Of a stretch of 64,000 bases of DNA, positions 24,524-32,867 are shown one piece after another. The position numbers and the translations under genes are program-made. Within the stretch, counting starts at the first letter, position 1; each line of letters starts with the position of its first letter. The DNA comes from Streptomyces pactum (GTDB lineage: Bacteria > Actinomycetota > Actinomycetes > Streptomycetales > Streptomycetaceae). Location: positions 124,001 to 188,000 of the forward strand of contig NZ_JACYXC010000002.1 of NCBI RefSeq assembly GCF_016031615.1. The letters are read 5' to 3'. The notes below the pieces were generated by a model. That model was not told the DNA's origin. It saw only the letters and a list, made by a program, of their open reading frames with translations, and made no database searches.

Positions 24524-25637
24524 GGGGCGGGGACGGGCTGTCGGCCCGTGCGGGGCCGGGTGCGTCCGCGTCCGTCCGGGGCGGGCCGGGCGGACCGGGA
24601 ACGGGCGGCTCCGAACGCGTCCGGGACGGCTCGGACGGTCCGGTGCCGGTGGTGCCGGTGGTGCCCGTGGTACCGGTGGGTCCGGCCGCCGGCGGTTCGG
24701 GCGCTGCCGCCCCGGCCGCCGCCGCGGAGGGCGGTGCCGGGGTCCGGGCCAGGGCCGCCGCCACCGTCGCGGGAAGCCAGGCCCCGCCGGAGAGGAGTTC
24801 GGCCACCCCGTGCCGGTCCCCCGCCGCCCCGGCGAACGCGTCGATGAGGGTGGCGACCGAGGGCCGCCGCGCGGGGTCCTTCGCCAGGCAGCGGGTGGCG
24901 AGTCCGGCCAGTCGCCCGGGCGGCAGCGCCGCCAGGTCGGGTTCCTCGTAGACGGTGCGGAACAGCACCCCGTGCGACGACCCGGTGCCGAAGGGCCCGG
25001 CGCCGGTGGCGGCGAAGACCAGCACCGCGCCGAGGGAGAACACGTCGCCGGCCGCCGTCACCGGACGGCCCTTCACCTGCTCCGGCGACATGAACCCCGG
25101 TGTCCCGATGAGACTGCCGGTCCGGGTGAGCGTACTGGTCTCGGCGACCGCGGAGATCCCGAAGTCGATCACCCGGGGGCCGTCCACGGCCAGCAGGACG
25201 TTGGAGGGCTTGAGGTCCCGGTGGACCACGCCGGCCGCGTGGATGGCCTCCAGGGCTTCCGCCAGTCCGGCCCCGAGCGCCAGCACCGCCGTCGGGGGCA
25301 GCGCCCCGTGGCCGGTCACCGCGGTGTCCAGCGACACCCCCCGCACATACGCCGTGGCCAGCCACGGTGGGGAACCGTCCGGGTCGGCGTCCACCACGCC
25401 CGCCGTGAAGACCCCGCTGACCTGGCGGGCCGCGGTGACCTCGCGGGCGAACCGGCGCCGGAATGCCTCGTCCTCGGCCAGTTCGGGCCGCACCACCTTC
25501 ACCGCCACCGGCCGCCCGCCCCGCGACCGGCCGAGGTAGACCCGGCCCATGCCGCCCGCGCCCAGGCGCGCCACGATCCGGTACGGCCCCACGTACTCCG
25601 GATCCTCCGGTGTCAGCGCCTTGAACTCCCGCACCAC
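24515..25637 (-). CDS. Serine/threonine protein kinase half of a kinase-sensor fusion (frameshifted)
   Basis: Residues 19-285 form an eukaryotic-like kinase domain: glycine loop GAGGMG (26-31), catalytic-site lysine Lys47 (VAVKVV), HRDLKPSN (139-146) and DFG (158-160), all intact, so it should be active. A low-complexity linker with Thr-Gly-Thr repeats follows. Without correction the frame stays open to 23565, overlapping the sensor frame by about 960 bases; removing one base from the C6 run at 24515-24520 joins kinase, membrane helix and binding domain into one protein of about 934 residues, a known actinobacterial design (bifunctional kinase/ABC substrate-binding protein). The start GTG at 25637 is chosen from the usual distance to the GPYRIVARL segment. 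Confidence 0.88.
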
Positions 25638-26367
25638 CCGTACCCCCCGCGCCGTCGGCCCGCCGGCGGAGACGCCCCCTGGGGACGACCCGGGGCACAC
25701 CGCCGTCACAGGGGGCTGGAGCCTACCGGTCCGGCGCGCCCCGCACCGTGGCCCCGGACCGCCCGCCTGCGGCCCCCCGCCCGCGCCGCGACCCCGCCCG
25801 CCCGCGCCGCGGTGCCGAGCCCGTTCCGGGACCGGCCGGGCGGCCGACCGGTGCGGCGAGTGGCCGGCGCCTGCCGGGTCGGTACGGGCGGCGCGGCGGC
25901 CCCGTCGGGGCCGAAGAGGCCGTCGGGGCCGAAGGGGGCCGGGGGCGCAGGGCGGGTGACGGGGCGGCAGGACCGTGTCCGGGCGAACGGGGCGAACGGG
26001 TGCCGCGCCGGTGGTGCGGGAGACGGTGGGCCGGCCGGGCGGTACGGCGGCGGGGCCGCCCGGTGCCGTCGGAGCCGGCGGAGCGGCCCGGGACCGTACG
26101 CCGCGAGGTCGCCCGACGGTGCCGGGGGTGGGCGGGACGGCACACGTGACGCGGGGGCGTGGTCCGGCGGCGGGCCGACGGTGGGGGTGGGCCGACGGTG
26201 GGGAGGCGTGGGCCGGTGGGTGACCCGGCGGCCCCGGAGCGGGCGGAGCGGCCCGGACCGTACGACGGCGCGAAGCGTCACGGTGCCGGGTCGAACGGGG
26301 GCGGCACCGCGGTACCGGTGCGCACCGCGGCACCTTCGGGTCCCGGACGGGCCTCACGGCCGGGCCG
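25638..26367. other. Intergenic region with short direct repeats, no gene seen
   Basis: Contains 18-base near-repeats CGGGGCCGAAG(A/G)(G/)GGCCG at about 25907-25945, repeated GGGGCGAACG at 25985-26000, and GGGTGGGCCGACGGTGGGG-type repeats at 26180-26215. No convincing coding region. The kinase promoter should lie at its left end. Confidence 0.4.
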
Positions 26368-27360
26368 TCACCCCGCGCCCAGGGCGTCGAGCAACGCGCG
26401 TTCGCGCCGCGCGTCGAGACCGGCCCGCCGGTCCCGGTCCAGGCCCTGGGCACGCTCCCACCGCAGGGTGTCCGCGAGCAGTTCGGCCCGGGGGCGGTGG
26501 CGGAGCCCGGCGGCGCGGGCCGCGGAGCCGCTCCGGGCCGACCACCCCTCCCAGCCCGGCTCCACCAGCCACATCGGCAGCGACCCGGGACCCAGGTACT
26601 GGGCCACGCCCCTGTCCAGCAGCCACGGTGAACCGGCGGTGACCACCGGGCCGGTGTGCCCGCCGACAGTACGGGAGAGCTCCAGCCACCGGGCGAACGG
26701 GACGACCGGGCCGACGGCGTCGTAGGCGCCGGTGACACCCCGTTCCGCCGCGTCCAGCAGCCACGCCGCCAGGTCCCGTACATCGACCACCTGGGTGGGC
26801 AGATCGGGTACGTCCGGGACGAGCATCGGCCCGTGCGGGTCGCGCGCCGCCCGTGCCACCCAGTAGCCGGAGCGTCCGCTGTGGTCGCCCGGGCCGCCGA
26901 TGAGGCCGGCCCGGGCGATGAGGAGCCGGTCGCCCACCGCCGCCGCGGACGCCTGCTCACAGGCCACCTTGGCCTCGCCGTACACCGCGCGGTCCGCCTC
27001 GCTCCGGTCGGTCGGAGGCAGCAGCTCCGCCGACTCGTCGGCGCCCCGGACGGCGTGGCGGGCGTAGGCGCTGACGGAGGAGACGTACACCCAGTGCCGG
27101 GCCCGGCCGGCCAGCGCGTCGAGCGCCGCCCGGACGAACCCCGGCTGCCAGGACACCTCCACCACCGCGTCCCAGGAACGGTCGCGCAGCGCCGCGTACG
27201 CCTCCGGGCCGCGCCGGTCCGCGGCCACCAGGAGGGCCCCGCGCGCGACCGCTCCGCTCTGCCCGCGGGCCAGGCACGTCACCCGGTGGCCGCGTGCGAC
27301 CGCCTGACGCGCCACCTCCCGCCCCACCCACGCCGTTCCGCCCAGTACCAGGATCTCCAT
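26368..27360 (-). CDS. NAD-dependent epimerase/dehydratase-like reductase
   Basis: A 330-residue extended short-chain dehydrogenase. The N-terminal MEILVLGGTAWVGREVARQAVARGH is the Rossmann fold with GGTAWVG. HWVYVSSVSAYA carries the strand and the first catalytic Ser region; the YGEAKVACEQ segment supplies Tyr and Lys of the YxxxK site. These atypical family members are often annotated as reductases of unknown substrate in Streptomyces. The ATG at 27360 has AGGTCC-like bases upstream only, so the start rests on the family N-terminus. Stands alone, in the same direction as the next methyltransferase gene. Confidence 0.87.
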   Translation of the reverse strand: MEILVLGGTAWVGREVARQAVARGHRVTCLARGQSGAVARGALLVAADRRGPEAYAALRDRSWDAVVEVSWQPGFVRAALDALAGRARHWVYVSSVSAYARHAVRGADESAELLPPTDRSEADRAVYGEAKVACEQASAAAVGDRLLIARAGLIGGPGDHSGRSGYWVARAARDPHGPMLVPDVPDLPTQVVDVRDLAAWLLDAAERGVTGAYDAVGPVVPFARWLELSRTVGGHTGPVVTAGSPWLLDRGVAQYLGPGSLPMWLVEPGWEGWSARSGSAARAAGLRHRPRAELLADTLRWERAQGLDRDRRAGLDARRERALLDALGAG

Positions 27361-27620
27361 GGCGGCCACCCAAGCACCCGCCGCTGCCGCCGGGCCAGGG
27401 TGATCGGCCCACGGCAGATCCGCACCCCCGGGGCGGGAGCGCTGCGGTACACCGGCCGGGCGGACCCGCGGCCACCCGGTCCCGCCCTCGGCCCCCGGGA
27501 GACCGCCCCGGCCGGACACGGACCGGCCCGGCGCGGCACGGGCCCGCCGCGCGGGGAGGTCGCCGGGTACCGGGCGCGCGGGGCCGGCCGTGCCGCGCAC
27601 CGGGAGCGGTCTGCCCGGGA

Positions 27621-28475
27621 TCAGCCGGCCGGGGCCTCCGCGGTGATCAGGTAGTAGTCGAGCAGCCCCTCCCGGTAGGCGGTGAGGAAGTTCCGCGACC
27701 ATGTCGTGGTGTACCCGCTGGTGGCCAGCCAGCGGTCCCAGCCGGGCCACACCAGGGCCCCGATGGACTCCGTCCGTACCGCCCGGAGACCGGCGTCGGC
27801 CAGCGAGCCGGTGAGCGCGCCGAGCGGGTGGGCGACGTCCAGCCCGTCGGCGTAGCTGTCGAGCATCGCCGCGAGCCGCTCCGGTGCGCCGGGGTCCTCG
27901 TGCGGGGTGAGGAAACCGGCCACGGCCAGCCGCCCGCCGGGGGCCAGCACCCGGGCGCACTCCCGGCCGAACGCCGCGAGGTCCCGGAAGTGCTGGACCG
28001 CCTCGACGCTGTACACCCCGCCGAACCGGCCGTCCCCGAACGGCATGGCCTCCGCCGCGCCCTGACGGAAACGCAGCCGCTCCGGGCTCTCGCCCAGCAG
28101 CCGTTCGTTGGCCCGGGCGGCCCGCTCCAGCTGCTCCGGGTGGATGTCCATCCCGGTGACGTCCGGCAGCCCGAACTCCTCGACGGCCAGCGCGCACCCC
28201 AACCCCAGCCCGCACCCCACCTCCAGCACGCCGCGCTCCCGCCGGGCCCCGCCGGTGCTCCCGGCGTCCCACCCCGGCCCGGTGAGCGCGGTGAGGACGT
28301 GCTGGTACATGCGCTGCTGGCTGCGGACCCGGTCCGCCACCGTCAGCGGACCGTCCAGGTCGATGCCGTCCCAGCAGCCGAAGTTGATGAAGCCGCCGGC
28401 GAAGGCCGGGATCGAGCTGAGGTCGAACGGTCCGTACACCCTGCGGACCTGCGGCGGGATGGATTCGGAACTCAT
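27621..28475 (-). CDS. SAM-dependent methyltransferase (class I, methyltransf_11/25 type)
   Basis: A 284-residue soluble enzyme. Motif I is VLEVGCGLGLGCAL, followed by VTGMDIHPEQLERA (acidic ribose-binding loop) and VYSVEAVQHFRDL, LAPGGRLAVAGFL (motifs II-III). The N-terminal RVYGPFDLSS...FINFGCWDG segment resembles phosphoethanolamine or small-molecule methyltransferases of the UbiE/sterol group. Substrate unknown. The start ATG at 28475 has GGAGG some 14 bases upstream. Possibly co-transcribed with the epimerase gene 260 bases downstream. Confidence 0.85.
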   Translation of the reverse strand: MSSESIPPQVRRVYGPFDLSSIPAFAGGFINFGCWDGIDLDGPLTVADRVRSQQRMYQHVLTALTGPGWDAGSTGGARRERGVLEVGCGLGLGCALAVEEFGLPDVTGMDIHPEQLERAARANERLLGESPERLRFRQGAAEAMPFGDGRFGGVYSVEAVQHFRDLAAFGRECARVLAPGGRLAVAGFLTPHEDPGAPERLAAMLDSYADGLDVAHPLGALTGSLADAGLRAVRTESIGALVWPGWDRWLATSGYTTTWSRNFLTAYREGLLDYYLITAEAPAG

Positions 28476-28742
28476 CAGCGGCGCCCTCGCCTCCTGCTGG
28501 GGGACTGCGGTGCGTGGCCGCCCGCAGACTAACGGGCCGTGACGGACACCGCCACGGCGCCGCGCCCCGGACCCGGGCCCCTACCAGGTCCCGGGCGGCC
28601 ACCCGCCCCGCCTCCCCGGGTCGGTCCGGAGCCGGCCCCCGGACGGATGGACGGCCCCGGCGCGCCCACCGCGGTCTCCGGCGCCCCGGCCTCGGAGCGT
28701 CACCGGTGCGTCAGGGGACCGCGGAGGGCGGGGCGCGGCGAC

Positions 28743-29696
28743 TCAGCCGGGCATCACCACCGTCCGCTGGGCGGAGAAGTCCCCCCACTTCCCGTCCGGC
28801 AGCCGGGCCCGCAGCTTGACGCTGTACCGGGTGCCGGGGCCGCCGGAGACGGGGGTGCTGTACGTCGCGGTCCCGGCCGGCGGGTCGGCGCCCCAGACGA
28901 TGGTGGTGGCCATCTCGCCGTTGAGGAAGAGCTGGTACTCCGTGACCGGCCCACCGGTCCGCGGGGGCTTCCAGGACAGCTCGACCGAACCCTCGCGCGC
29001 GGTGGCGGTGAGCCCGGTGGGCGCGGTGCTGGGACCCTGGCCGGGGGCGGCTGGCGTGGTCAGATCGACGGCCGTGCTGTCCGCCGAGGAGTGCTCCGCC
29101 GCGTCGCGGGCCCGGACGGTGAAGGTGTAGACGGTGCCGGGCCGCAGGCCGGTGAGGTGCGCGGTGGTCCGGTCGCCGGGCACGCTGTGGATGCGGGCGT
29201 CCTCCTGGTAGATGTCGTAGGAGGTGACCTTCACGTCGTCGGTGGACCCCTTCCAGGTCAGGGTCGCCGTACGGCTACCGGTCACGGTGCCGCGCAGGGC
29301 GGTCGGCCGGGTGGGGGCGCGGCGGTCCTCCGGGCTGGCGGCCGGGGTGGTGACGCTCACCGCCGCGCTGGGGCGGGACAGGTTGCCGGCCGCGTCGCGG
29401 GCCCGGACGGTGAAGCTGTACGCGGTCCCCGGGCTCAGCCGCTCGATGTCCACCATGCGTTTGGTGGCCGGCAGCGTGGCGACCTTGGTGCCCTTGCGGA
29501 AGACCTCGTACCCGGCGACCCCCTCGTCGTCGGTGGCGTGTTCCCACATCACGTGCACCGAGGTGGCGCTGCCGGCCTGGACGGTGACACCGGAGGGCAC
29601 GGAAGGGGGCTCGGTGTCCTTGTCCTCACCGCCGCACGCGGCGAGCAGGCACGCGGCGGAGACCGCGAACACGACGGTGGCGGGCGGGCGTGGCAC
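28743..29696 (-). CDS. Fibronectin type III domain lipoprotein
   Basis: A 317-residue surface lipoprotein. The signal peptide is VVFAVSAACLLAACGG with lipidated Cys21. Three fibronectin type III domains follow (about residues 31-118, 127-215 and 224-317), each with a Pro-rich start, a Trp, and Tyr-rich strands (YSFTVRARDAAGN and YTFTVRARDAAEH in the first two). The third is divergent and ends GKWGDFSAQRTVVM. There is no catalytic domain, so it probably mediates binding at the cell surface or was once attached to a glycoside hydrolase. No operon partner is visible. Confidence 0.88.
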   Translation of the reverse strand: MPRPPATVVFAVSAACLLAACGGEDKDTEPPSVPSGVTVQAGSATSVHVMWEHATDDEGVAGYEVFRKGTKVATLPATKRMVDIERLSPGTAYSFTVRARDAAGNLSRPSAAVSVTTPAASPEDRRAPTRPTALRGTVTGSRTATLTWKGSTDDVKVTSYDIYQEDARIHSVPGDRTTAHLTGLRPGTVYTFTVRARDAAEHSSADSTAVDLTTPAAPGQGPSTAPTGLTATAREGSVELSWKPPRTGGPVTEYQLFLNGEMATTIVWGADPPAGTATYSTPVSGGPGTRYSVKLRARLPDGKWGDFSAQRTVVMPG

Positions 29697-30159
29697 GTTC
29701 GGGCCTCCCCAGACGGGATCATTGGTTCAGACCTATATCTCCCACAGGTGGTGGCGGGGCTACAAGACTCCTGCCGCATCCCGGCCCTTCCCTCGCCCCT
29801 CTCCCCTCCGCCCCGGCCGCCGGGCAGGCATCGCCGGCACCGGGCGCCCGGGCGCCGCGCGTGCCCGGCCCCGGGCCGTTCGGGTGGGGGGAACCGGTAC
29901 GCGGGGGCGGGGGGCCGGCGAGGTACGGAACCGGCACGCCCTGGACGGCGTGGCGCGAGCCGGGTGGGCGGGGCCGTGGCCGGAGTGTGCCGGAAGCCGG
30001 GCGGCGGAGGGGGCCGGTGTGGGACCATGCCGGCGGCACACCGGGTGCGCGGGTGTCCCGACCCGGCGGCGACCGTGCCCCGGGGCGGTCCGTGCGGGTC
30101 ACCGGGCGGTCAGCTGTTCGGTGTTCACCTGGCGGACGGGCCTGCGGCATGCTGGCCCG
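29697..30159. other. Intergenic region, promoter of divergent genes
   Basis: Bases 29715-29745 are relatively AT-rich (ATTGGTTCAGACCTATATCTCCC) and probably hold the promoter of the fibronectin lipoprotein gene. The rest is GC-rich and shows no gene. Confidence 0.45.
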
Positions 30160-30315
30160 GTGTCCGAACAACCATGCACGGCCTGCGGCGGGGACCGCGT
30201 CACCGAGCACACCGAACACACCCTGGAGCTCGACGAGGACGGCAACCAGGTGCCGGTCACCCGGAGCTGGACCGGGCCCTGCGGCACCTGCCACGGCAGC
30301 GGAACCCTGCACTAG
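30160..30315 (+). CDS. Small zinc-ribbon protein (51 residues)
   Basis: A short GTG-started gene. The product has two zinc-binding knuckles, CTACGG near the start and CGTCHGSG near the end, separated by an acidic linker (TLELDEDGNQVPVTRSW), resembling a miniature DnaJ-type CxxCxGxG repeat. Small proteins of this sort are common in Streptomyces and have no known function. The stop TAG overlaps GGAG that serves as the ribosome binding site of the next small gene, so the two are probably coupled. Confidence 0.65.
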   Translation: MSEQPCTACGGDRVTEHTEHTLELDEDGNQVPVTRSWTGPCGTCHGSGTLH

Positions 30316-30325
30316 GAGATGTCCC

Positions 30326-30595
30326 ATGCGTCCCATCCACCTCTGTCTCGGATGTGCCTGCTTCTACCTCCCCGCCCCCGCCCTCCCGTTCAGTCCGGTG
30401 CACTGCGGCTCGCCGGAGTGCCGGAACCAGGTCCGGGGCGCGCTCGCCCGGATCGGTCTGCCGGAGGAGACCGTGGCCTGCTGGGCCTCGCGGGCCGCGG
30501 GGCTCGACGGCAAGCCCCGGCGCCCCCGGCCCGGGCGGCGTCCCCGCGGCCGGCGACCGGCCACCGCCTCCGGGGCGCGGAGCAAGCTGCAGTGA
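30326..30595 (+). CDS. Small cysteine-containing basic protein (89 residues)
   Basis: Starts MRPIHLCLGCACFYLP with GGAG ten bases before the ATG. Four or five cysteines in the first 40 residues (CLGCAC, HCGSPECRNQVR) suggest a zinc-binding knuckle; the C-terminal 40 residues are almost only Arg, Pro, Gly and Ala. I do not recognise the family. It lies between the zinc-ribbon gene and the P-loop kinase gene and overlaps the latter by GTGA, which supports it being translated. Confidence 0.55.
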   Translation: MRPIHLCLGCACFYLPAPALPFSPVHCGSPECRNQVRGALARIGLPEETVACWASRAAGLDGKPRRPRPGRRPRGRRPATASGARSKLQ

Positions 30596-31275
30596 CCGGT
30601 CGTCAGGCCGGCGGGCCTCGCGCCGGCGGACCGAACGGGGTCCGGCCCGGGGACGGACGCGACGGGGGACCGGCCGGGACGGCGGCGGCGACGTACCGGT
30701 TCATCGTGGTGACGGGCGGCCCGGGATCGGGGAAGAGCACCCTGATCGACCGGCTGGCGGAGGCCGGGTTCCACCGCTCCCACGAAGCGGGGCGCGGAGT
30801 CATCCAGGACCAGACGGCGATCGGCGGGCGTGCGCTGCCCTGGACCGACCCGGCGCTCTTCGCCGAACTGATGCTCGGCTGGGAGCTGCGCTCGCACCGC
30901 CTCGCGGCGCACCACGCGGGCCCGGTCTTCTTCGACCGCGGCGTGCCGGACGTCATCGGCTACCTCAGGCTCTCGGGTCACCCGGTGCCCGGGCACCTGG
31001 ACACCGCCGCCCGCGCCTTCCGCTACCACCGACGGGTGTTCATCGCACCGCCCTGGCCGGAGATCTACGTCCGGGACGCCGAACGGAGGCAGTCCCCGCG
31101 GGAGGCGGAGCGGACCTACGCGCACATGGTGACGGTGTACACCGAGTACGGCTACGAGCTGGTCGAGCTGCCCCGGGCCCCGGTCGAGGAGCGGGTGCGG
31201 TTCGTCACCGCCGCGCTGGGTGTCGAGGGTCCGGCCCGCGCCGGCCCGCCGGGGACGGCCGGCGAGGATCCCTGA
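30592..31275 (+). CDS. AAA family P-loop ATPase/kinase
   Basis: A 227-residue nucleotide-binding protein. After about 35 disordered residues comes the phosphate-binding loop VVTGGPGSGKSTLIDRL, then HEAGRGVIQDQ, VFFDRGVPDVIGYL (Walker B-like strand with the DRG typical of the AAA_28/NadR-kinase-like group), and FIAPPWPEIY. Such proteins probably phosphorylate a small metabolite. The GTG at 30592 overlaps the stop of the preceding small gene. An internal start closer to the P-loop is possible because the N-terminus is low complexity. Confidence 0.85.
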   Translation: MTGRQAGGPRAGGPNGVRPGDGRDGGPAGTAAATYRFIVVTGGPGSGKSTLIDRLAEAGFHRSHEAGRGVIQDQTAIGGRALPWTDPALFAELMLGWELRSHRLAAHHAGPVFFDRGVPDVIGYLRLSGHPVPGHLDTAARAFRYHRRVFIAPPWPEIYVRDAERRQSPREAERTYAHMVTVYTEYGYELVELPRAPVEERVRFVTAALGVEGPARAGPPGTAGEDP

Positions 31276-31527
31276 CACGGTGCCGGGGGCACCGGACACG
31301 GCGTGCCGAGGGGGACGGCTTCCTGCCGGGGTACGGGCCCGTTCCGGCTGCCTGTCAGGTCCCGGCCGCCCCGGCCGGTGGCGGGCGGTCATCGGCCAGC
31401 GGTCACGGTGGCCCGTACACCGGTCCGTCAACGAGCCGCGCAGGGTGCGGGTGGCGCCCCGCGCACGGAAGCACCTGCCCGTGACCGGCGCACGCCTGGC
31501 GTGAGTGCGCCCCGACCGGCGCGTCCG

Positions 31528-31577
31528 CCCCGGCGCACGCCCCGTCGGGAGGAGGGGCGCGGAAAGGTGCGCCGGGG
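31528..31577. terminator. Hairpin between convergent genes
   Basis: Perfect 11-base arms CCCCGGCGCAC (31528-31538) and GTGCGCCGGGG (31567-31577). It lies in the 435-base gap between the P-loop ATPase gene and the regulator gene; the rest of that gap shows no gene. Confidence 0.5.
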
Positions 31578-31710
31578 CGCGCGGCGGGCACGCTCGACGG
31601 AGGGCACCCCAGGGGACGGCCGGGCGAGGACCCACCGCAGGCCGGGCGGGGACCCACCGCGGGAGGCCGGGGCAGGGACTGCCGTGGGACGGGCGCCGCC
31701 GCCCGCCAGG

Positions 31711-32505
31711 TCACGGGAACGAAACCGCCGGGTCCAGCGCCGCGATCATGACCCAGCGCAGCGACCGGTCCGCGTAGGGGGCGCAGACGGTGACCCGTAC
31801 CTGTACCGGGGCGGGGGCGACCAGCGGGAAGTACATCGGCACCGGGGCGCCGCCGGTCACGCCCCCGGGCCGGCCGGGCGCCTCCCACAGCTCCGCGACG
31901 CCGGGCATGGCGCGTACCTCCCGCACCACCTCGTCCAGCCGCCGGTCGCCCGGGCGCCGCTGCCAGGCCAGCCGGAGGTGCTCCAGCAGCGGCCCGGCCC
32001 AGCTGCGTTCCCAGTCGCGCAGCTGGTACCGGGCGTCCGGGGAGAACACCCAGGTCATCACGTTGGCTCCGGCGCGCACCAGCCACGGGCAGTGGCGGGC
32101 CGCGACCGCGTTGGCCGCCAGTACGTCCCACGCCCGGTCGGTGATGAAGCTCAGACACCGCTGCTGGTGCATCAGGTCCAGCAGCGCCGGGCCCGGCCGG
32201 GTGGCGGAGACCGGTTCCGGGGGGCGGTGGCCGGTGCCGTGGTGGAGGGCGGCGGCCTGCCTGGGGGACAGGCCCAGTATCCGGACGATGCCCGCGATCA
32301 TCTCCGCCCCGTACCGGCGGTCCTCGCCCTTCTCCAGCGCCCGGTACCACCGCTCGGACACGCCCAGCAGCAGCGCCATGTCGAGCTGGGTCAGATACGT
32401 CCGGTGCCCGCGCAGCGGCACCGGGTCCGGCACCAGCCGCGGGTCCCTCGCCATGCGCCAGGCGCGCAGCATCCGGCCGAGGTCCTCGCGCCGAGCATCC
32501 GCCAC
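31711..32505 (-). CDS. XRE family regulator with MmyB-like ligand-binding domain
   Basis: A 264-residue transcriptional regulator. Residues 1-85 hold the helix-turn-helix (LGRMLRAWRMARDPRL, then YLTQLDMALLLGVSERWYRALEKGEDRR). The rest is the MmyB-like sensor domain with LLDLMHQQRCLSFITDRAWDVLAANAVAARHC and a C-terminal VRVTVCAPYADRSLRWVMIAALDP. In Streptomyces these regulators usually control a divergent oxidoreductase gene through an unknown small ligand. The GTG at 32505 follows GCGAGG at a good distance; the frame stays open upstream but looks non-coding. Confidence 0.87.
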   Translation of the reverse strand: MADARREDLGRMLRAWRMARDPRLVPDPVPLRGHRTYLTQLDMALLLGVSERWYRALEKGEDRRYGAEMIAGIVRILGLSPRQAAALHHGTGHRPPEPVSATRPGPALLDLMHQQRCLSFITDRAWDVLAANAVAARHCPWLVRAGANVMTWVFSPDARYQLRDWERSWAGPLLEHLRLAWQRRPGDRRLDEVVREVRAMPGVAELWEAPGRPGGVTGGAPVPMYFPLVAPAPVQVRVTVCAPYADRSLRWVMIAALDPAVSFP

Positions 32506-32867
32506 GGTAAAGACCTCGCAAAGATGAAGCTGCCGACCGGTGAATCTGAGCTGCGCTTTTCGGATTTTCATCCGGATTGACGCAGGTGGCAGCATCGCAC
32601 ACCGGGACCCCGACCGGAACCGCCGGGTACCGGAACCGTGCCGTACCGATCTTCCGAGGTGCGGGGCGGTCATGGTGTGAGCACCGATCCGCCGGCCCAC
32701 GGGTTCCGGGCGCGCGCCCCTCGGTACGGCGTATCCGCACACCCTCACGCCGTACCCGCGCGCGGCCCGCGGCGCACGGCCGGGTCGGTACGGTCGACCG
32801 CGCGCCCCGGTCGCGACCACCGCCGCACTCGCATGCCCGTACACCCGCACCAGACGGAGGCTCGACG
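32506..32867. promoter_or_regulatory. Divergent promoter region with palindrome CGGATTTTCATCCG
   Basis: The segment 32555-32580 is AT-rich and holds CGGATTTTCATCCG, an inverted repeat that could be the binding site of the XRE regulator transcribed to its left. The remaining bases up to the dihydroxyacetone kinase gene are GC-rich without further gene. Confidence 0.4.
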
